A DNA stretch of 64,000 bases from CAMLHU01 sp049680185 (GCA_049680185.1 JBAUHI010000024.1:1-64000), one strand, 5' to 3'. Counted from the first letter of the stretch, positions 41,266-49,979 are shown. The notes: a model not told the origin generated them from the letters alone. A program made the numbers and translations.

Positions 41266-42105
41266 ATGCCTTGGTTGTCCATCAGTCTCGCTGCACTTCC
41301 CGTCCTCGCGTCCGCCGCGCTGGCGCAGGGCGTTACGGCTGGAGTCACGGCGGGGAGCGTCAAGCTCGGCAGCGGTGCCACGCAGGTGGCGGGCACCGGT
41401 ATCATCCAGGTGGCGCCATCGAGTTGGCTCACAGTGACGGCCAGTCCATCCTACAGCCACCTGTCGCAAACGATCAGCGGCACCAGCTACACCAGCACCG
41501 GCCTCGGCGACCTCCCCCTCTCCGCTGCGGCAAGCACTACCCTGCCCGGCCAACTGAGCCCGGAACTCGGCGCCTCCTTCGACCTGAGCCTCCCCACCGG
41601 CAACAGCGCCTGCGGTCTCGGCACGGGGACCGTGGGGACCTCGCTCGACCTCGGTGTCGGAGCAACGATCACCGACGACCTCCACCTGGCGCTCGGCGCC
41701 AGCCGGGCCCTCTCCGGCGATCAGGGGACGTCGGCGTTCTCCCCGGCGGAGGCGACGTCACTGTCACTCGACGCTGAATACGGCCTGTCCAGGCGCTTGA
41801 CCGGAAGCGCCTCGATCGGTGGCGACTTCGGTACCGCGGATTCGGGCCAGGCACTCGAGCGCTCCTTCGGGCTGGGGGGGCGGTACACGCTCGCAGGGTC
41901 ATTGGCGCTCGTCGTGGACACCCGCTTCGGCCTGAGCAGTGGATCATCGCCCTGGGCCGTCTCGATCGGGATCGGCACCGCGTTCGGCGGCACCAACCCG
42001 GTGAGCGGCGACAATTCCTCCAAGCGGATCGCGCGGGCGCTTTCCGGCGGGGTCAATCGCGGCTCGGGCAAAGGGAAGTTCGGGAAGACGGTGACCTGCA
42101 GCTGA
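41266..42105 (+). CDS. Outer-membrane-like beta protein
   Basis: The gene has a strong ribosome-binding sequence (GAGGGGGG) nine bases before ATG 41266 and a signal peptide (LSISLAALPVLASAALAQ). The rest (about 260 residues) is Gly/Ser/Thr/Leu-rich with alternating hydrophobic positions such as VGTSLDLGVGATITDDLHLALG and WAVSIGIGTAFGG, the look of an outer-membrane beta-barrel. The end (SSKRIARALSGGVNRGSGKG) is basic and not barrel-like. No family is recognised. It lies 41 bases after the polysaccharide-type fusion, so a role in export of that polymer is possible but unproven. Confidence 0.55.
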   Translation: MPWLSISLAALPVLASAALAQGVTAGVTAGSVKLGSGATQVAGTGIIQVAPSSWLTVTASPSYSHLSQTISGTSYTSTGLGDLPLSAAASTTLPGQLSPELGASFDLSLPTGNSACGLGTGTVGTSLDLGVGATITDDLHLALGASRALSGDQGTSAFSPAEATSLSLDAEYGLSRRLTGSASIGGDFGTADSGQALERSFGLGGRYTLAGSLALVVDTRFGLSSGSSPWAVSIGIGTAFGGTNPVSGDNSSKRIARALSGGVNRGSGKGKFGKTVTCS

Positions 42106-42137
42106 GGCGCCAGGGATCACGCCTGTCACGCGTCAGT

Positions 42138-42353
42138 ATGGCCACAGTCCACGCAGGTCTATGGCTCCTGGTTCCGTGGGTCTTGCGCACTCGATGCCTC
42201 GCCGCCCAGTCTCCCACCGACCGCGCGGCGATCGACACTTTCCGCGCGGCCATCATAGCTGATAGCTCCCCAGTTCATGCGCTGTCCGTCCTCACCGTGA
42301 GCGATGGCACCCAGACCGCCGAGCGCACCCGCTGGATCGTCATCGGTCGCTGA
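42138..42353 (+). CDS. Doubtful small exported ORF
   Basis: A 71-residue frame opens MATVHAGLWLLVPWVLRTRC and continues LAAQSPTDRAAIDTFRAAI, which could be a short signal peptide and stump of an exported protein. There is no clear ribosome-binding site and no recognised domain. It may be a decayed gene remnant or chance. It is listed because it fills most of a 362-base gap between the OM-like gene and rpsF that otherwise holds only the rpsF promoter. Confidence 0.25.
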   Translation: MATVHAGLWLLVPWVLRTRCLAAQSPTDRAAIDTFRAAIIADSSPVHALSVLTVSDGTQTAERTRWIVIGR

Positions 42354-42369
42354 GCCGCACTGCCGCCCC

Positions 42370-42398
42370 TTGGCCCAACCGCGCTCCCCGTTTATACT
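42370..42398 (+). promoter_or_regulatory. rpsF: Sigma-70-like promoter of the rpsF operon
   Basis: TTGGCC (42370-42375) and TATACT (42393-42398) are spaced exactly 17 bases. Transcription would start near 42405, giving a leader of about 63 bases to rpsF. The leader could hold an S6:S18-type regulatory structure, but none was resolved by eye. Confidence 0.7.
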
Positions 42399-42467
42399 TA
42401 CGCCGCGTTACAATCCTCCTCCTCGTCCCCACACCGGGCCGGGGCGAACAGTCCAAAGGAAGGTGTC

Positions 42468-42809
42468 ATGACCCGCCCGTACGAAGCGGTCTATATCTTC
42501 GATGCCGCACTCGAAGAGGCCGCGATCAATGAGCGCCTTGCGCGCTTCCACGCCCTCATCCAGCAACCAGGTGCCGAGCCCCCCGTGGTCAATCACTGGG
42601 GCAAGCGCGCGCTTGCCTACCCGGTCAAGAAGCACGACTCGGGCTACTACGTCGTCGCCAAGTTCGAGACCGAAACGACGGCACTCCCGGAGTTCGAGCG
42701 CGCAGTTAAGCTCGATGAGAGCGTGCTGCGTTTCCTGGTGGTGGCCAACGAAGGCGCCCAGCCGGTGCCGGTCACCGCAGGCAAGTCGGACGAGGAGGAT
42801 GACGAATAA
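42468..42809 (+). CDS. rpsF: 30S ribosomal protein S6
   Basis: S6 is a small-subunit protein that binds 16S rRNA next to S18. The 113-residue product shows YEAVYIFDAALEEAAINERL, NHWGKRALAYPVKKHDSGYY and FERAVKLDESVLRFLVV, with the acidic tail (SDEEDDE) usual in S6. AAGGAAGG ribosome-binding sequence precedes ATG 42468. It leads rpsF-rpsR-(DUF2232-like)-rplI-fakAB-rsfS and shares a base with the next start (TAATG). Confidence 0.97.
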   Translation: MTRPYEAVYIFDAALEEAAINERLARFHALIQQPGAEPPVVNHWGKRALAYPVKKHDSGYYVVAKFETETTALPEFERAVKLDESVLRFLVVANEGAQPVPVTAGKSDEEDDE

Positions 42810-43030
42810 TGCGCCGCCCCCAGAAGACCTGCGCCATCTGTGAATCGGGCGTCCGGATCGTCGATTACAAGGACGAGCGGACCCTCACCCGGTTCCTGAC
42901 CGAACGCGGGAAGATCCTGCCGAGCCGGCTCTCGGGCACCTGTGCCCGGCACCAGCGGCAGCTGAGCACGGCCATCAAGCGGGCCCGCCAGCTCGCGTTG
43001 ATCCCGTACATCAAGGGTCAGACGAGCTGA
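42809..43030 (+). CDS. rpsR: 30S ribosomal protein S18 (zinc-binding form)
   Basis: This 73-residue S18 carries C-x-x-C near the N-terminus (KTCAICESG) and Cys/His further on (TCARHQRQ), giving the zinc-containing C+ form. Other signatures are YKDERTLTRFLTERGKILP and the basic RARQLALIPY. The ATG overlaps the rpsF stop (TAATG). The C+ form means that, if the genome also encodes a C- copy, it might be swapped under zinc starvation; none is in the window. Confidence 0.97.
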   Translation: MRRPQKTCAICESGVRIVDYKDERTLTRFLTERGKILPSRLSGTCARHQRQLSTAIKRARQLALIPYIKGQTS

Positions 43031-43065
43031 GCGCCCCGGACCGACCGGCGCCCCCACGCATCACG

Positions 43066-43950
43066 GTGGGCGCCGTGCTGGCGCTCGGGCTGTTCGTGTC
43101 GGTGGCGCCGTGGGGTTTCTTCGCGGCGCTGGCGGTGCTCCTCCTCTTCGGACGCCCGCGCACCGCACGGGAATGGCTCTGGATCGCCGCCGCCATCATC
43201 TGGACCGGGTCACTCTGGCTGGAGGCCGGCGGCACGCTGCTCTACTACGCGGTGAACGCGTGGGGTGCCCTCCTGGCCGGCGTGTTCGCGATCGTGGTGC
43301 TGGGTCGGAAGCGGCAGGCGACCCCGCCGTCGTGGATCGCCACTGCGGTGGCAGGCATCGTGTTCGTGCTCCTGCTCCACGCCTTCGGATTCGACCTGGG
43401 TGCCATCGAGTTCGATGCGACCCGGATGCTGACGCTGGCCCAGGGCGATATGCGGGCCATCGCCCTGCAGCTCTTCGGGTCGGCTCCGGCCTCCGACCCC
43501 GGAGCGCCAGCGGCGGTGGCGGCACTCACCCCCGCCCTCTTCTCGATCCTGGGCGCCCTGGGGCTCGACTTGGCCTGGCGCTGGTATCACCGGATCGCTC
43601 CGGCCCCGCTGGGTGCGCCGCCGCGACCGTTCGCCGAGTTCCGGTTCTCCGATCACCTGGTGTGGATCCTGGTGACAGCGTTCGCGACGGTGCTGGCCCA
43701 GTCGTCGGGATTCCTGGCCGGCTCGGTGGGTCCGGCGAATGTCCTGCTGGTGATGAGTGTGCTCTACGCCGCCCGCGGCCTGGCGGTGATGTGGCCGGCG
43801 CTCCGGAAATTGCCGGGTATCACCCGGGCGGCGTTGGTGGTGATGGCGGTGGTGTTGCTGGTGTTCGTCGTGGCCGGGCTCTTTGGCATCGGGCTGGCCG
43901 ATACCTGGGTCGATTTCCGGCGCCGCAAGGCCGCCGCACAGGGAGGCTGA
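43066..43950 (+). CDS. DUF2232-like membrane protein
   Basis: The 294-residue product (from GTG 43066) has about eight membrane helices and the position between rpsR and rplI that DUF2232/YybS-like proteins commonly occupy. Visible stretches are FFAALAVLLLFGRPRTAREW, DLAWRWYHRIAP and FSDHLVWILVTAFATVL, the last two typical of the family's conserved C-terminal half. An earlier start is possible: CTG 43027 overlaps the rpsR stop in a CTGA, which would add 13 residues and match the coupling seen at other junctions. Function is unknown; a role near ribosome or envelope homeostasis is only inferred from position. Confidence 0.75.
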   Translation: MGAVLALGLFVSVAPWGFFAALAVLLLFGRPRTAREWLWIAAAIIWTGSLWLEAGGTLLYYAVNAWGALLAGVFAIVVLGRKRQATPPSWIATAVAGIVFVLLLHAFGFDLGAIEFDATRMLTLAQGDMRAIALQLFGSAPASDPGAPAAVAALTPALFSILGALGLDLAWRWYHRIAPAPLGAPPRPFAEFRFSDHLVWILVTAFATVLAQSSGFLAGSVGPANVLLVMSVLYAARGLAVMWPALRKLPGITRAALVVMAVVLLVFVVAGLFGIGLADTWVDFRRRKAAAQGG

Positions 43951-43951
43951 A

Positions 43952-44395
43952 ATGGAAGTGATTCTCCGCGAGGACGTGCAGGCACTGGGCAAGGCCGGCG
44001 ACCTCGTCAAGGTGAAGGTCGGCTACGCCCGGAACTATCTCCTCCCCCGCGGCCTGGCCTACGAGGCCACCGAGGGGAACAAGAAGCGGATCGCCGCCGA
44101 GTCGAAGGCGCGCACCACCCGCCTTGCGGCCGAGCGCTCGGGCGCGGAGGCGATGGCCGCCGAACTCCACGCCAAAGTCGTGACGATCATCGGCAAAGCC
44201 GGCGAGGAAGGCCGCCTCTTCGGCTCGATCACCGCGCACGATATCGCCGACGGGCTCGCCAAGCTCGGCCACACCATCGACAAGCGGAAGATCGAGCTCG
44301 AGCACCCCATCAAGACCCTGGGCGACCATATGGTCCCGCTCAAGCTGCACCCCGACGTGGTGGCGGAGATCAGGGTCTCGGTGGTCCAGGGCTGA
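43952..44395 (+). CDS. rplI: 50S ribosomal protein L9
   Basis: L9 is a two-domain protein that reaches from the large subunit to neighbouring ribosomes. The 147-residue product shows MEVILREDVQALGKAGDLVK, the VGYARNYLLPRGLAYEAT strand-turn, the long central helix (EGNKKRIAAESKART) and the C-terminal domain GKAGEEGRLFGSITAHDIAD. GAGGCTGA ribosome-binding sequence lies just before ATG 43952. It is in the rpsF operon. Confidence 0.97.
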   Translation: MEVILREDVQALGKAGDLVKVKVGYARNYLLPRGLAYEATEGNKKRIAAESKARTTRLAAERSGAEAMAAELHAKVVTIIGKAGEEGRLFGSITAHDIADGLAKLGHTIDKRKIELEHPIKTLGDHMVPLKLHPDVVAEIRVSVVQG

Positions 44396-44398
44396 CGA

Positions 44399-46225
44399 TT
44401 GGGCATCACCTACGTTGACGGTCCGCGGCTCGCGCGCGGGCTCTTCGCGGCCAGCGACTGGGTCGCCGGACGCCGCGAGGAGATCAACCGGATCAACGTC
44501 TTCCCCGTGCCCGACGGAGACACCGGCACCAACTTCACCCTGACGCTCCGTTCCGTCGCCGACGCCCTCCGGGCGCTCGGCGACGCTTCGCTTCCCGCCA
44601 CCGTCCAGGCGATGTCACGCGGGGCCGTCCTCGGCGCCCGCGGCAACTCCGGGATGATGCTGGCGCATTTCCTCCTCGGGTTCGCCGAGCACAGTGGCGA
44701 GCGCACCGAGCTCTCGACCATCGCCATGGCCGAATGCCTGGAAGCGGGCGCCGCTCACCTCGAAGCGTCGCTCGATGAGCCACGGGAGGGCACGCTCCTC
44801 ACTGTGGCCCGCGAAGCCGCCGCCGCCGCACGCCGCGCTGCAGCCACCACCAACGATGTGTTGACGTTCATGCGCCGGACCCTCTCGGAAGGCGAGGCGT
44901 CATTGGCGCGGACACCGGAGCTCCTGGCCGTGCTCCGTGAGGCCGGCGTGGTGGATGCCGGCGCCAAGGGTTTCATCCTTATGTTCGAGGGCGTGGTGCG
45001 GTTGCTGGAGGGGAATCCCATCCTGCCAGCGGCGCCCATGAGCGCCGGCGAGACGGACTTTACTCCCGCGGCACACGCCGCCGTCGCCGCCGAGCGTGAT
45101 TTTCAATTCTGCACCGAGGTCCTGGTCAAGGGCGAGCAGCTCCCCGCCACCAACGAGGTCCGCGCCGCCATGCGGACCTTCGGCGGGTCGATCGTCGTGG
45201 TCGTCGCGGCCGATCTCCTCAAGGTGCATGTGCACACCGACACCCCCGATGCCGTCTTTACCTACGCGGCCCGATGGGGCACCGTGCAGACCACCAAGGC
45301 CGAGGATATGCGGGCGCAGCACCGGAAGCTGGCCCACGGGAATGTCCGGCCGGTGGCGATCATCACCGACAGCTCGGCCGATCTTCCCGACTCGATCCTC
45401 GACCGGCATCACATCGCCCTGGTCCCGTTGCAGGTGATGTTCGGCGATGAAACGTTCAAGGATCGGATCGAGCTCAAAGCCGAGGAGTTTTACCGGCGGC
45501 TGCGTGAAGCCCGCGCGCTGCCGACCACCAGCCAGCCGACCCCGGCGGCATTCCTCCAGGCATTCCGGGATGCGCGGACCGGCGCGGATGAAGCGGTGGC
45601 GGTGCTCCTCTCCACCGGACTTTCCGGCACCTACCAGTCGGGGCAGGCGGCGGTCAAGGCGGGGCAGCTCGGTGGCATCCACCTGGTGGACAGCCATTCC
45701 GCCTCGCTGGGAGTGGGGCTCCTGGCCCTGCGAGGCGCGGAACTGGCGGAGTCGGGGTGGATGGGTGCGGAGATAGTGCGGGAACTCGAGCGGGTCCGGG
45801 GTCAGTCCGGTTGCTTCATCACCGTCGACCGCTTCGACAACCTCATCCGGTCGGGGCGCGTAACGAAGGGTCGAGCGTGGCTGGCGGGGATGCTGGACGT
45901 GAAGCCGATCCTTGGGCTCGATGAAGCCGGGCGGGTCGTCCCCGTCGACCGGGTCCGCGGCCGCGACAACGTGGTGCCGAAGGTGCTCACGCTCCTGGAC
46001 CAACGGCTCTCGCCCCGACCCACTGCGGTGCGGTTCGGCGTGGTCCACGCCAATGCGCCGGAGATGGCCGAACGGGTGCGTACCGCGCTGCTGGCGGCGT
46101 ACCGCCCCAAGGACTGCATCGTGGCGCTGGCAACCGGGGTGCTCGGCACCCACGTCGGCGAAGGGGCCTGGGCGGTATTCTGGCAGGTGGAGGACGGTAC
46201 CCCGTCCCGGGAAGGGACAGCGTGA
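44399..46225 (+). CDS. Fused FakA-type (DhaL) and FakB-type (DegV) fatty acid kinase
   Basis: In Firmicutes fatty acid kinase is two proteins: FakA (DhaL/DAK2 kinase) and FakB (DegV fatty-acid-binding). Here both parts are in one 608-residue chain. The N-terminal DhaL domain has INVFPVPDGDTGTNFTLTLR (Asp39 and Asp41 bind metal-ATP) and ARGNSGMMLAHFLLGFAEH. A middle domain of the FakA type occupies about 220-310. From about residue 317 a DegV domain begins: VAIITDSSADLPDSIL, TTSQPTPAAFLQAF, STGLSGTYQSG and the end GVLGTHVGEGAWAVFW. The start is TTG 44399, three bases after the rplI stop. It would phosphorylate exogenous fatty acids for phospholipid synthesis. The fusion implies fixed specificity, unlike organisms with several FakBs. 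Confidence 0.85.
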   Translation: MGITYVDGPRLARGLFAASDWVAGRREEINRINVFPVPDGDTGTNFTLTLRSVADALRALGDASLPATVQAMSRGAVLGARGNSGMMLAHFLLGFAEHSGERTELSTIAMAECLEAGAAHLEASLDEPREGTLLTVAREAAAAARRAAATTNDVLTFMRRTLSEGEASLARTPELLAVLREAGVVDAGAKGFILMFEGVVRLLEGNPILPAAPMSAGETDFTPAAHAAVAAERDFQFCTEVLVKGEQLPATNEVRAAMRTFGGSIVVVVAADLLKVHVHTDTPDAVFTYAARWGTVQTTKAEDMRAQHRKLAHGNVRPVAIITDSSADLPDSILDRHHIALVPLQVMFGDETFKDRIELKAEEFYRRLREARALPTTSQPTPAAFLQAFRDARTGADEAVAVLLSTGLSGTYQSGQAAVKAGQLGGIHLVDSHSASLGVGLLALRGAELAESGWMGAEIVRELERVRGQSGCFITVDRFDNLIRSGRVTKGRAWLAGMLDVKPILGLDEAGRVVPVDRVRGRDNVVPKVLTLLDQRLSPRPTAVRFGVVHANAPEMAERVRTALLAAYRPKDCIVALATGVLGTHVGEGAWAVFWQVEDGTPSREGTA

Positions 46226-46569
46226 CCAAGTTGCCAGTCCCCGTCGCGACGGCGTTCCACGCTGTCGAAGGATTGAAAGGGCACAACATCGTGGTCCTGG
46301 ACTTGCGGGGATTGACCGACGCGACCGATTACTTCATCATCGCCTCCGGGACCTCGGACACCCACGTCCGGGGCATCGCCGACTCGGTCGAGCGTGCGCT
46401 CCGTGCGATAGGCCAGTATCCGCACCATGTCGAAGGCCTGACCACAGGACGCTGGGCCCTGCTCGACTACGTGGATTTCGTGGTGCACGTGTTCCATCCC
46501 GAGGCGCGAGCGTTCTATCAGCTTGACCGGCTCTGGGATGACGCCCCGGCGCTCCGGACGGGCTCGTGA
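46222..46569 (+). CDS. rsfS: Ribosomal silencing factor RsfS (YbeB/Iojap)
   Basis: RsfS binds L14 and blocks subunit joining when nutrients are low. The 115-residue product shows LKGHNIVVLDLRGLTDATDY, FIIASGTSDTHVRGIADSVE and GRWALLDYVDFVVHVFHPEA, the standard signatures. Its GTG overlaps the fakAB stop by four bases (GTGA). In many genomes rsfS lies beside nadD; here it follows fakAB and precedes the gluzincin fusion. Confidence 0.95.
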   Translation: MTKLPVPVATAFHAVEGLKGHNIVVLDLRGLTDATDYFIIASGTSDTHVRGIADSVERALRAIGQYPHHVEGLTTGRWALLDYVDFVVHVFHPEARAFYQLDRLWDDAPALRTGS

Positions 46570-46601
46570 CCGGCCTGCAGACATCGATGAAGGGGACCGC
46601 A

Positions 46602-49600
46602 ATGCATTGCACCCGGAAGCTGCTGGCGCTTCTCGTCCTGACAGCCCTCCCCACGGCCGCTGCCGCGCAGTACTTCGGACAGAACCAGGTCCAGTACGGC
46701 GCATTCGACTTCAAGATCATCGAGACCGAACACTTCGACGTTTACTACTACGACAGCGAGCGGGCCGCCGCCCTCGACGCGGCGAGAATGGCGGAGCGTT
46801 CCTACGCCCGGCTCTCGCGGATCCTGGACCACCGCTTCACCGAGCGGAAGCCGATCATCCTGTACGCCTCGCACTCGGATTTCCAGCAGAACAATGCGGT
46901 CGGATACAGCGAGGGGGTCGAAGGGGCCACGGACGCGCTCAAGCAACGGAACGTCCTTCCCTTCCCCGGCTCCTACCAGGATTTCCAGCACGTCCTCACC
47001 CACGAGATGGTCCACCAGTTCCAGTACGACACTTGGAGCCGGGGCCGGGCCGGCGGCAACCTCGGCGCGCTGATCACGCTGAATCCCCCGGGATGGTTCG
47101 TCGAGGGGATGGCGGAGTATCTCTCGATCGGCCCCTCCGATCAGGCCACCGCGATGTGGCTCCGGGATGCGGCGCTCGAGGGGAAGCTCCCCACCATCGA
47201 GCAGCTCTCGACCGACCCGCGGATCTTCCCGTACCGGTACGGGCACGCCCTGCTGGCCTACATCGGCGAGCGGTGGGGTGATGAGGCCATCGGCACCATC
47301 CTCAAGGGCACGCTCTCCGGGTCGCTGGAGGCTGCGTTCCGGCGGGTCACGGGAGAGGATTTCAAGCGGCTGTCCCAGGAATGGCACGACGCGATCCAGA
47401 AGCGGTTCCTTCCCGAGATCGCCGACCGCCAGAAGGCGCGGGCGTTCGCCAGCGTGATGCTCGACGAGGACAAGGTCGGCGGCACCTACCACCTGGCCCC
47501 GGCGCTCTCGCCCGATGGCCGGCAGGTGGCGTTCTTCAGCGAGCGCAACACGTTCTTCGTGGATCTCTGGCTGGCCGACGCCGTGACCGGCAAGGTCATC
47601 CGCCGGCTCTTCAAGTCCACCTGGAGCAGCAATTACGAGACCTTCCGCTTCATCAATTCCTCGGTGGCCTGGTCGCCGGACGGCAAGGAGCTCGCATTCG
47701 TGGCCAAACGCGGGCCACGCGATCACCTGATCGTCCTCAACGTGGAGCGGAACTCCGAGGTGCGGGACATCCCCATCCCGCTGGCGGCGGCACTGACCCC
47801 GAGCTGGAGCCCCGACGGCAAGCAGCTGGTGTTCAGCGGCCTCGATGGCGGTCTCTCCGACCTCTTCATCATCAACGCCGACGGCACCGGGCTCAAGCGC
47901 CTGACGAGCGACAAGTACGCTGATCTCGACCCGGTCTGGTCCCCCGACGGCAAGACGATCGCCTTCGTCACCGACCGCGGCCCCGCGACCGACTTCCGCA
48001 CGTTGATCTTCGGCAACTACCGCATCGCCCTGTACCACCTCGACGACGGCACCATCGAGGCACTGCCCCACATGGACTTTGGCCGGAACACCAGCCCGCA
48101 GTGGTCTCCTGACGGGCATCAGGTGGCGTTCCTCTCCGACCGCACCGGCGTCAGCGACATCTACCTGTACGATCTTGGCGAGCGGGACCTGTATCGGCTG
48201 ACCGATCTCTACACCGGGGCCGAGGGGATCACGCCGGTGTCGCCCGCGCTGTCGTGGGCCGCAGGCGCCGATCGGCTGGCGTTCGTGTACTACGAAAAGG
48301 GCAACTTCGACGTCTACAGCGTCCTCGATCCGCGGGCGCTCAAGCAGCAGCCGTTCGTGGACCACCCGGGCCAGGACGCGATGGCCTCGCTGACGCTGGA
48401 GCGCCCCGGCGCGCTGGCCACGATCGGGACACCCAGCGCATCCGACTCCGTCCATCCGGCGCTCGACTCGGCCGGCGCCCGCGCAGCCGCGATCACCCAG
48501 GGCGGCTCGCTGTACCGCTCCGCCCACGGATTCCGCCCCGCCGACCAGGCGCCCAAGGGCGATAGCACGGCCGCCGCCCCCATCTCGGTCGCGGCACTCC
48601 TCGCGAGCGACACCATCGCGCTGCCCGATACCGCCGAATTCACGACGAGGAAGTACCACGTCAAGTTCACCCCCGACTACATCGCCCGGCCGACGGTGGG
48701 ATACACGCGCGACAACTTCGGGCGCGGCTTCTACGGCGGCACCACGATCGTGCTGAGCGATATCCTCGGCAGCAACGCGATGATCATCTCGGGCTACCTG
48801 AACGGCAGCCTGGCCGAGTTGAATCTCCTGTTCGCCTACCAGAACATGGCCCACCGCATCAACTACGGTGTGGGACTCTCGACCGCGCCGTACTACCTGA
48901 TCGGCGCCGGCAGCAACTACAACGACACCAGCGTGACCACCTCGGTCGACCGATTCATCATCCGCCAGGCGTTCGGGCAGGCATCCTATCCGTTCAATCG
49001 ATTCAGTCGGCTCGAAGGCCAGCTGGCCCTGACCAACATCCAGGAGGACTCGCTCCTCATCATCGACAACCTGATCGATGGGAGCGAGAACTCGAACACC
49101 AAGTTCATCGGGTCGGCGTACTTTGCGCAGCCCTCGATGGCGCTGGTGTTCGACAACTCCATCCCCGGGTACGTCGGCCCGTATCTCGGACGGCGCTCGC
49201 GGTTCGAGGTCTCCCAGACCATCGGCGATTGGCACATCACCCAGCTGTCGGCCGACTATCGCCGCTACGACCACCTGGTCGGCCCCTTCATCCTCGCCAC
49301 CCGCGGAATGGTGGTCGACCGCACCGGGCGGGACGCGGGACGCCAGCTGCTGTTCCTCGGCTACCCCGACTATATCCGCGGCTTCACCTCCGGCTCGTTC
49401 TACAGCAACGAATGCGTCAACGTCGATCAGGGCGGTTACACCGGATGCCGTGGCCTCGATAACCTCCTCGGGACGTCGTTCGCCATCGGTAATGCCGAGC
49501 TGCGGTTCCCGCTCCTCGACGCTCGACTGGGCTTCCTGCCGATCGGCTTCCCGCCCATCGAAGGCGCCATCTTCTACGATGTCGGTGAGGCATGGGGGAG

Positions 49601-49772
49601 TCCCGATGCCGCACTTCACGCGGCCCCGATCGCCAACGGTACGCCAGTGTCCTCCTGGGGTACCTCGATCCGCGTCAATGTGCTCGGGTTCGTGGTGCTC
49701 CGATTCGACTACGCCTTCCCCACCCGCCCGATCAAGGGCTACTGGACCGTGAGCCTGGGACCGACGTTCTGA
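46602..49772 (+). CDS. Gluzincin peptidase / TolB-like propeller / outer-membrane barrel fusion
   Basis: One 1056-residue exported protein combines three parts. After a signal peptide (ending PTAAAAQ), residues about 25-260 form a gluzincin protease: HEMVHQFQYD (zinc His134, His138 and Glu135) and EGMAEYLSIG for the third ligand. Residues about 300-570 are a TolB-like six-bladed propeller with repeated SPDG signatures (LSPDGRQVAFFSERN, WSPDGKELAFVA, WSPDGKQLVFSG, WSPDGKTIAFVTDRG, WSPDGHQVAFLSDRTG). From about 680 on the sequence has the Omp85/BamA-like barrel style (GYTRDNFGRGFYGGTTI, FPLLDARLGFLP) and ends in an aromatic Phe (GYWTVSLGPTF). The start ATG 46602 has AAGGGG before it. It follows rsfS. 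It is likely a surface-exposed protease or secretion unit of the outer membrane. Confidence 0.8.
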   Translation: MHCTRKLLALLVLTALPTAAAAQYFGQNQVQYGAFDFKIIETEHFDVYYYDSERAAALDAARMAERSYARLSRILDHRFTERKPIILYASHSDFQQNNAVGYSEGVEGATDALKQRNVLPFPGSYQDFQHVLTHEMVHQFQYDTWSRGRAGGNLGALITLNPPGWFVEGMAEYLSIGPSDQATAMWLRDAALEGKLPTIEQLSTDPRIFPYRYGHALLAYIGERWGDEAIGTILKGTLSGSLEAAFRRVTGEDFKRLSQEWHDAIQKRFLPEIADRQKARAFASVMLDEDKVGGTYHLAPALSPDGRQVAFFSERNTFFVDLWLADAVTGKVIRRLFKSTWSSNYETFRFINSSVAWSPDGKELAFVAKRGPRDHLIVLNVERNSEVRDIPIPLAAALTPSWSPDGKQLVFSGLDGGLSDLFIINADGTGLKRLTSDKYADLDPVWSPDGKTIAFVTDRGPATDFRTLIFGNYRIALYHLDDGTIEALPHMDFGRNTSPQWSPDGHQVAFLSDRTGVSDIYLYDLGERDLYRLTDLYTGAEGITPVSPALSWAAGADRLAFVYYEKGNFDVYSVLDPRALKQQPFVDHPGQDAMASLTLERPGALATIGTPSASDSVHPALDSAGARAAAITQGGSLYRSAHGFRPADQAPKGDSTAAAPISVAALLASDTIALPDTAEFTTRKYHVKFTPDYIARPTVGYTRDNFGRGFYGGTTIVLSDILGSNAMIISGYLNGSLAELNLLFAYQNMAHRINYGVGLSTAPYYLIGAGSNYNDTSVTTSVDRFIIRQAFGQASYPFNRFSRLEGQLALTNIQEDSLLIIDNLIDGSENSNTKFIGSAYFAQPSMALVFDNSIPGYVGPYLGRRSRFEVSQTIGDWHITQLSADYRRYDHLVGPFILATRGMVVDRTGRDAGRQLLFLGYPDYIRGFTSGSFYSNECVNVDQGGYTGCRGLDNLLGTSFAIGNAELRFPLLDARLGFLPIGFPPIEGAIFYDVGEAWGSPDAALHAAPIANGTPVSSWGTSIRVNVLGFVVLRFDYAFPTRPIKGYWTVSLGPTF

Positions 49773-49779
49773 GGACAGG

Positions 49780-49835
49780 GACGGAGGGTCGGAGGGACGG
49801 AGGGACGGAGGGACGGACGGAGGGTCGGACGATCC
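49780..49835. repeat. GGA-rich octamer array
   Basis: About seven head-to-tail 8-base units of the type ACGGAGGG/TCGGAGGG occupy the first 56 bases after the gluzincin-fusion stop. The register shifts once near 49815. No open frame or promoter signal was recognised in it. Confidence 0.7.
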
Positions 49836-49847
49836 GCCAACCGACGA

Positions 49848-49935
49848 CTGATCCTCTGATCGTCAGTGCGTCAGTGCGTCAATGCGTCTGAGCCTCTGAG
49901 CATCTGAGCTGCTGACCGTCTGCGCCTCTGAGCGT
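49848..49935. repeat. Eleven octamers of CTGAGCGT type
   Basis: From 49848 on, eleven consecutive 8-base units begin with C (CTGATCCT, CTGATCGT, CAGTGCGT, CAGTGCGT, CAATGCGT, CTGAGCCT, CTGAGCAT, CTGAGCTG, CTGACCGT, CTGCGCCT, CTGAGCGT). They drift from one another but keep strict 8-base spacing. They lie just upstream of the propeller-SPOR lipoprotein gene. Confidence 0.8.
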
Positions 49936-49979
49936 CCCGCCCGCTGTCCCCCTGTCCCGCCTTTCATTATCTTCTAGCT

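Noticed and set aside
46518..49619. Open frame of 1033 codons on the - strand under the gluzincin fusion
   Set aside because: It is antisense to a gene with a zinc motif and propeller repeats; no start or family support.
49780..49935. CRISPR-like repeats
   Set aside because: Units are 8 bases long, contiguous and drifting, with no spacers.
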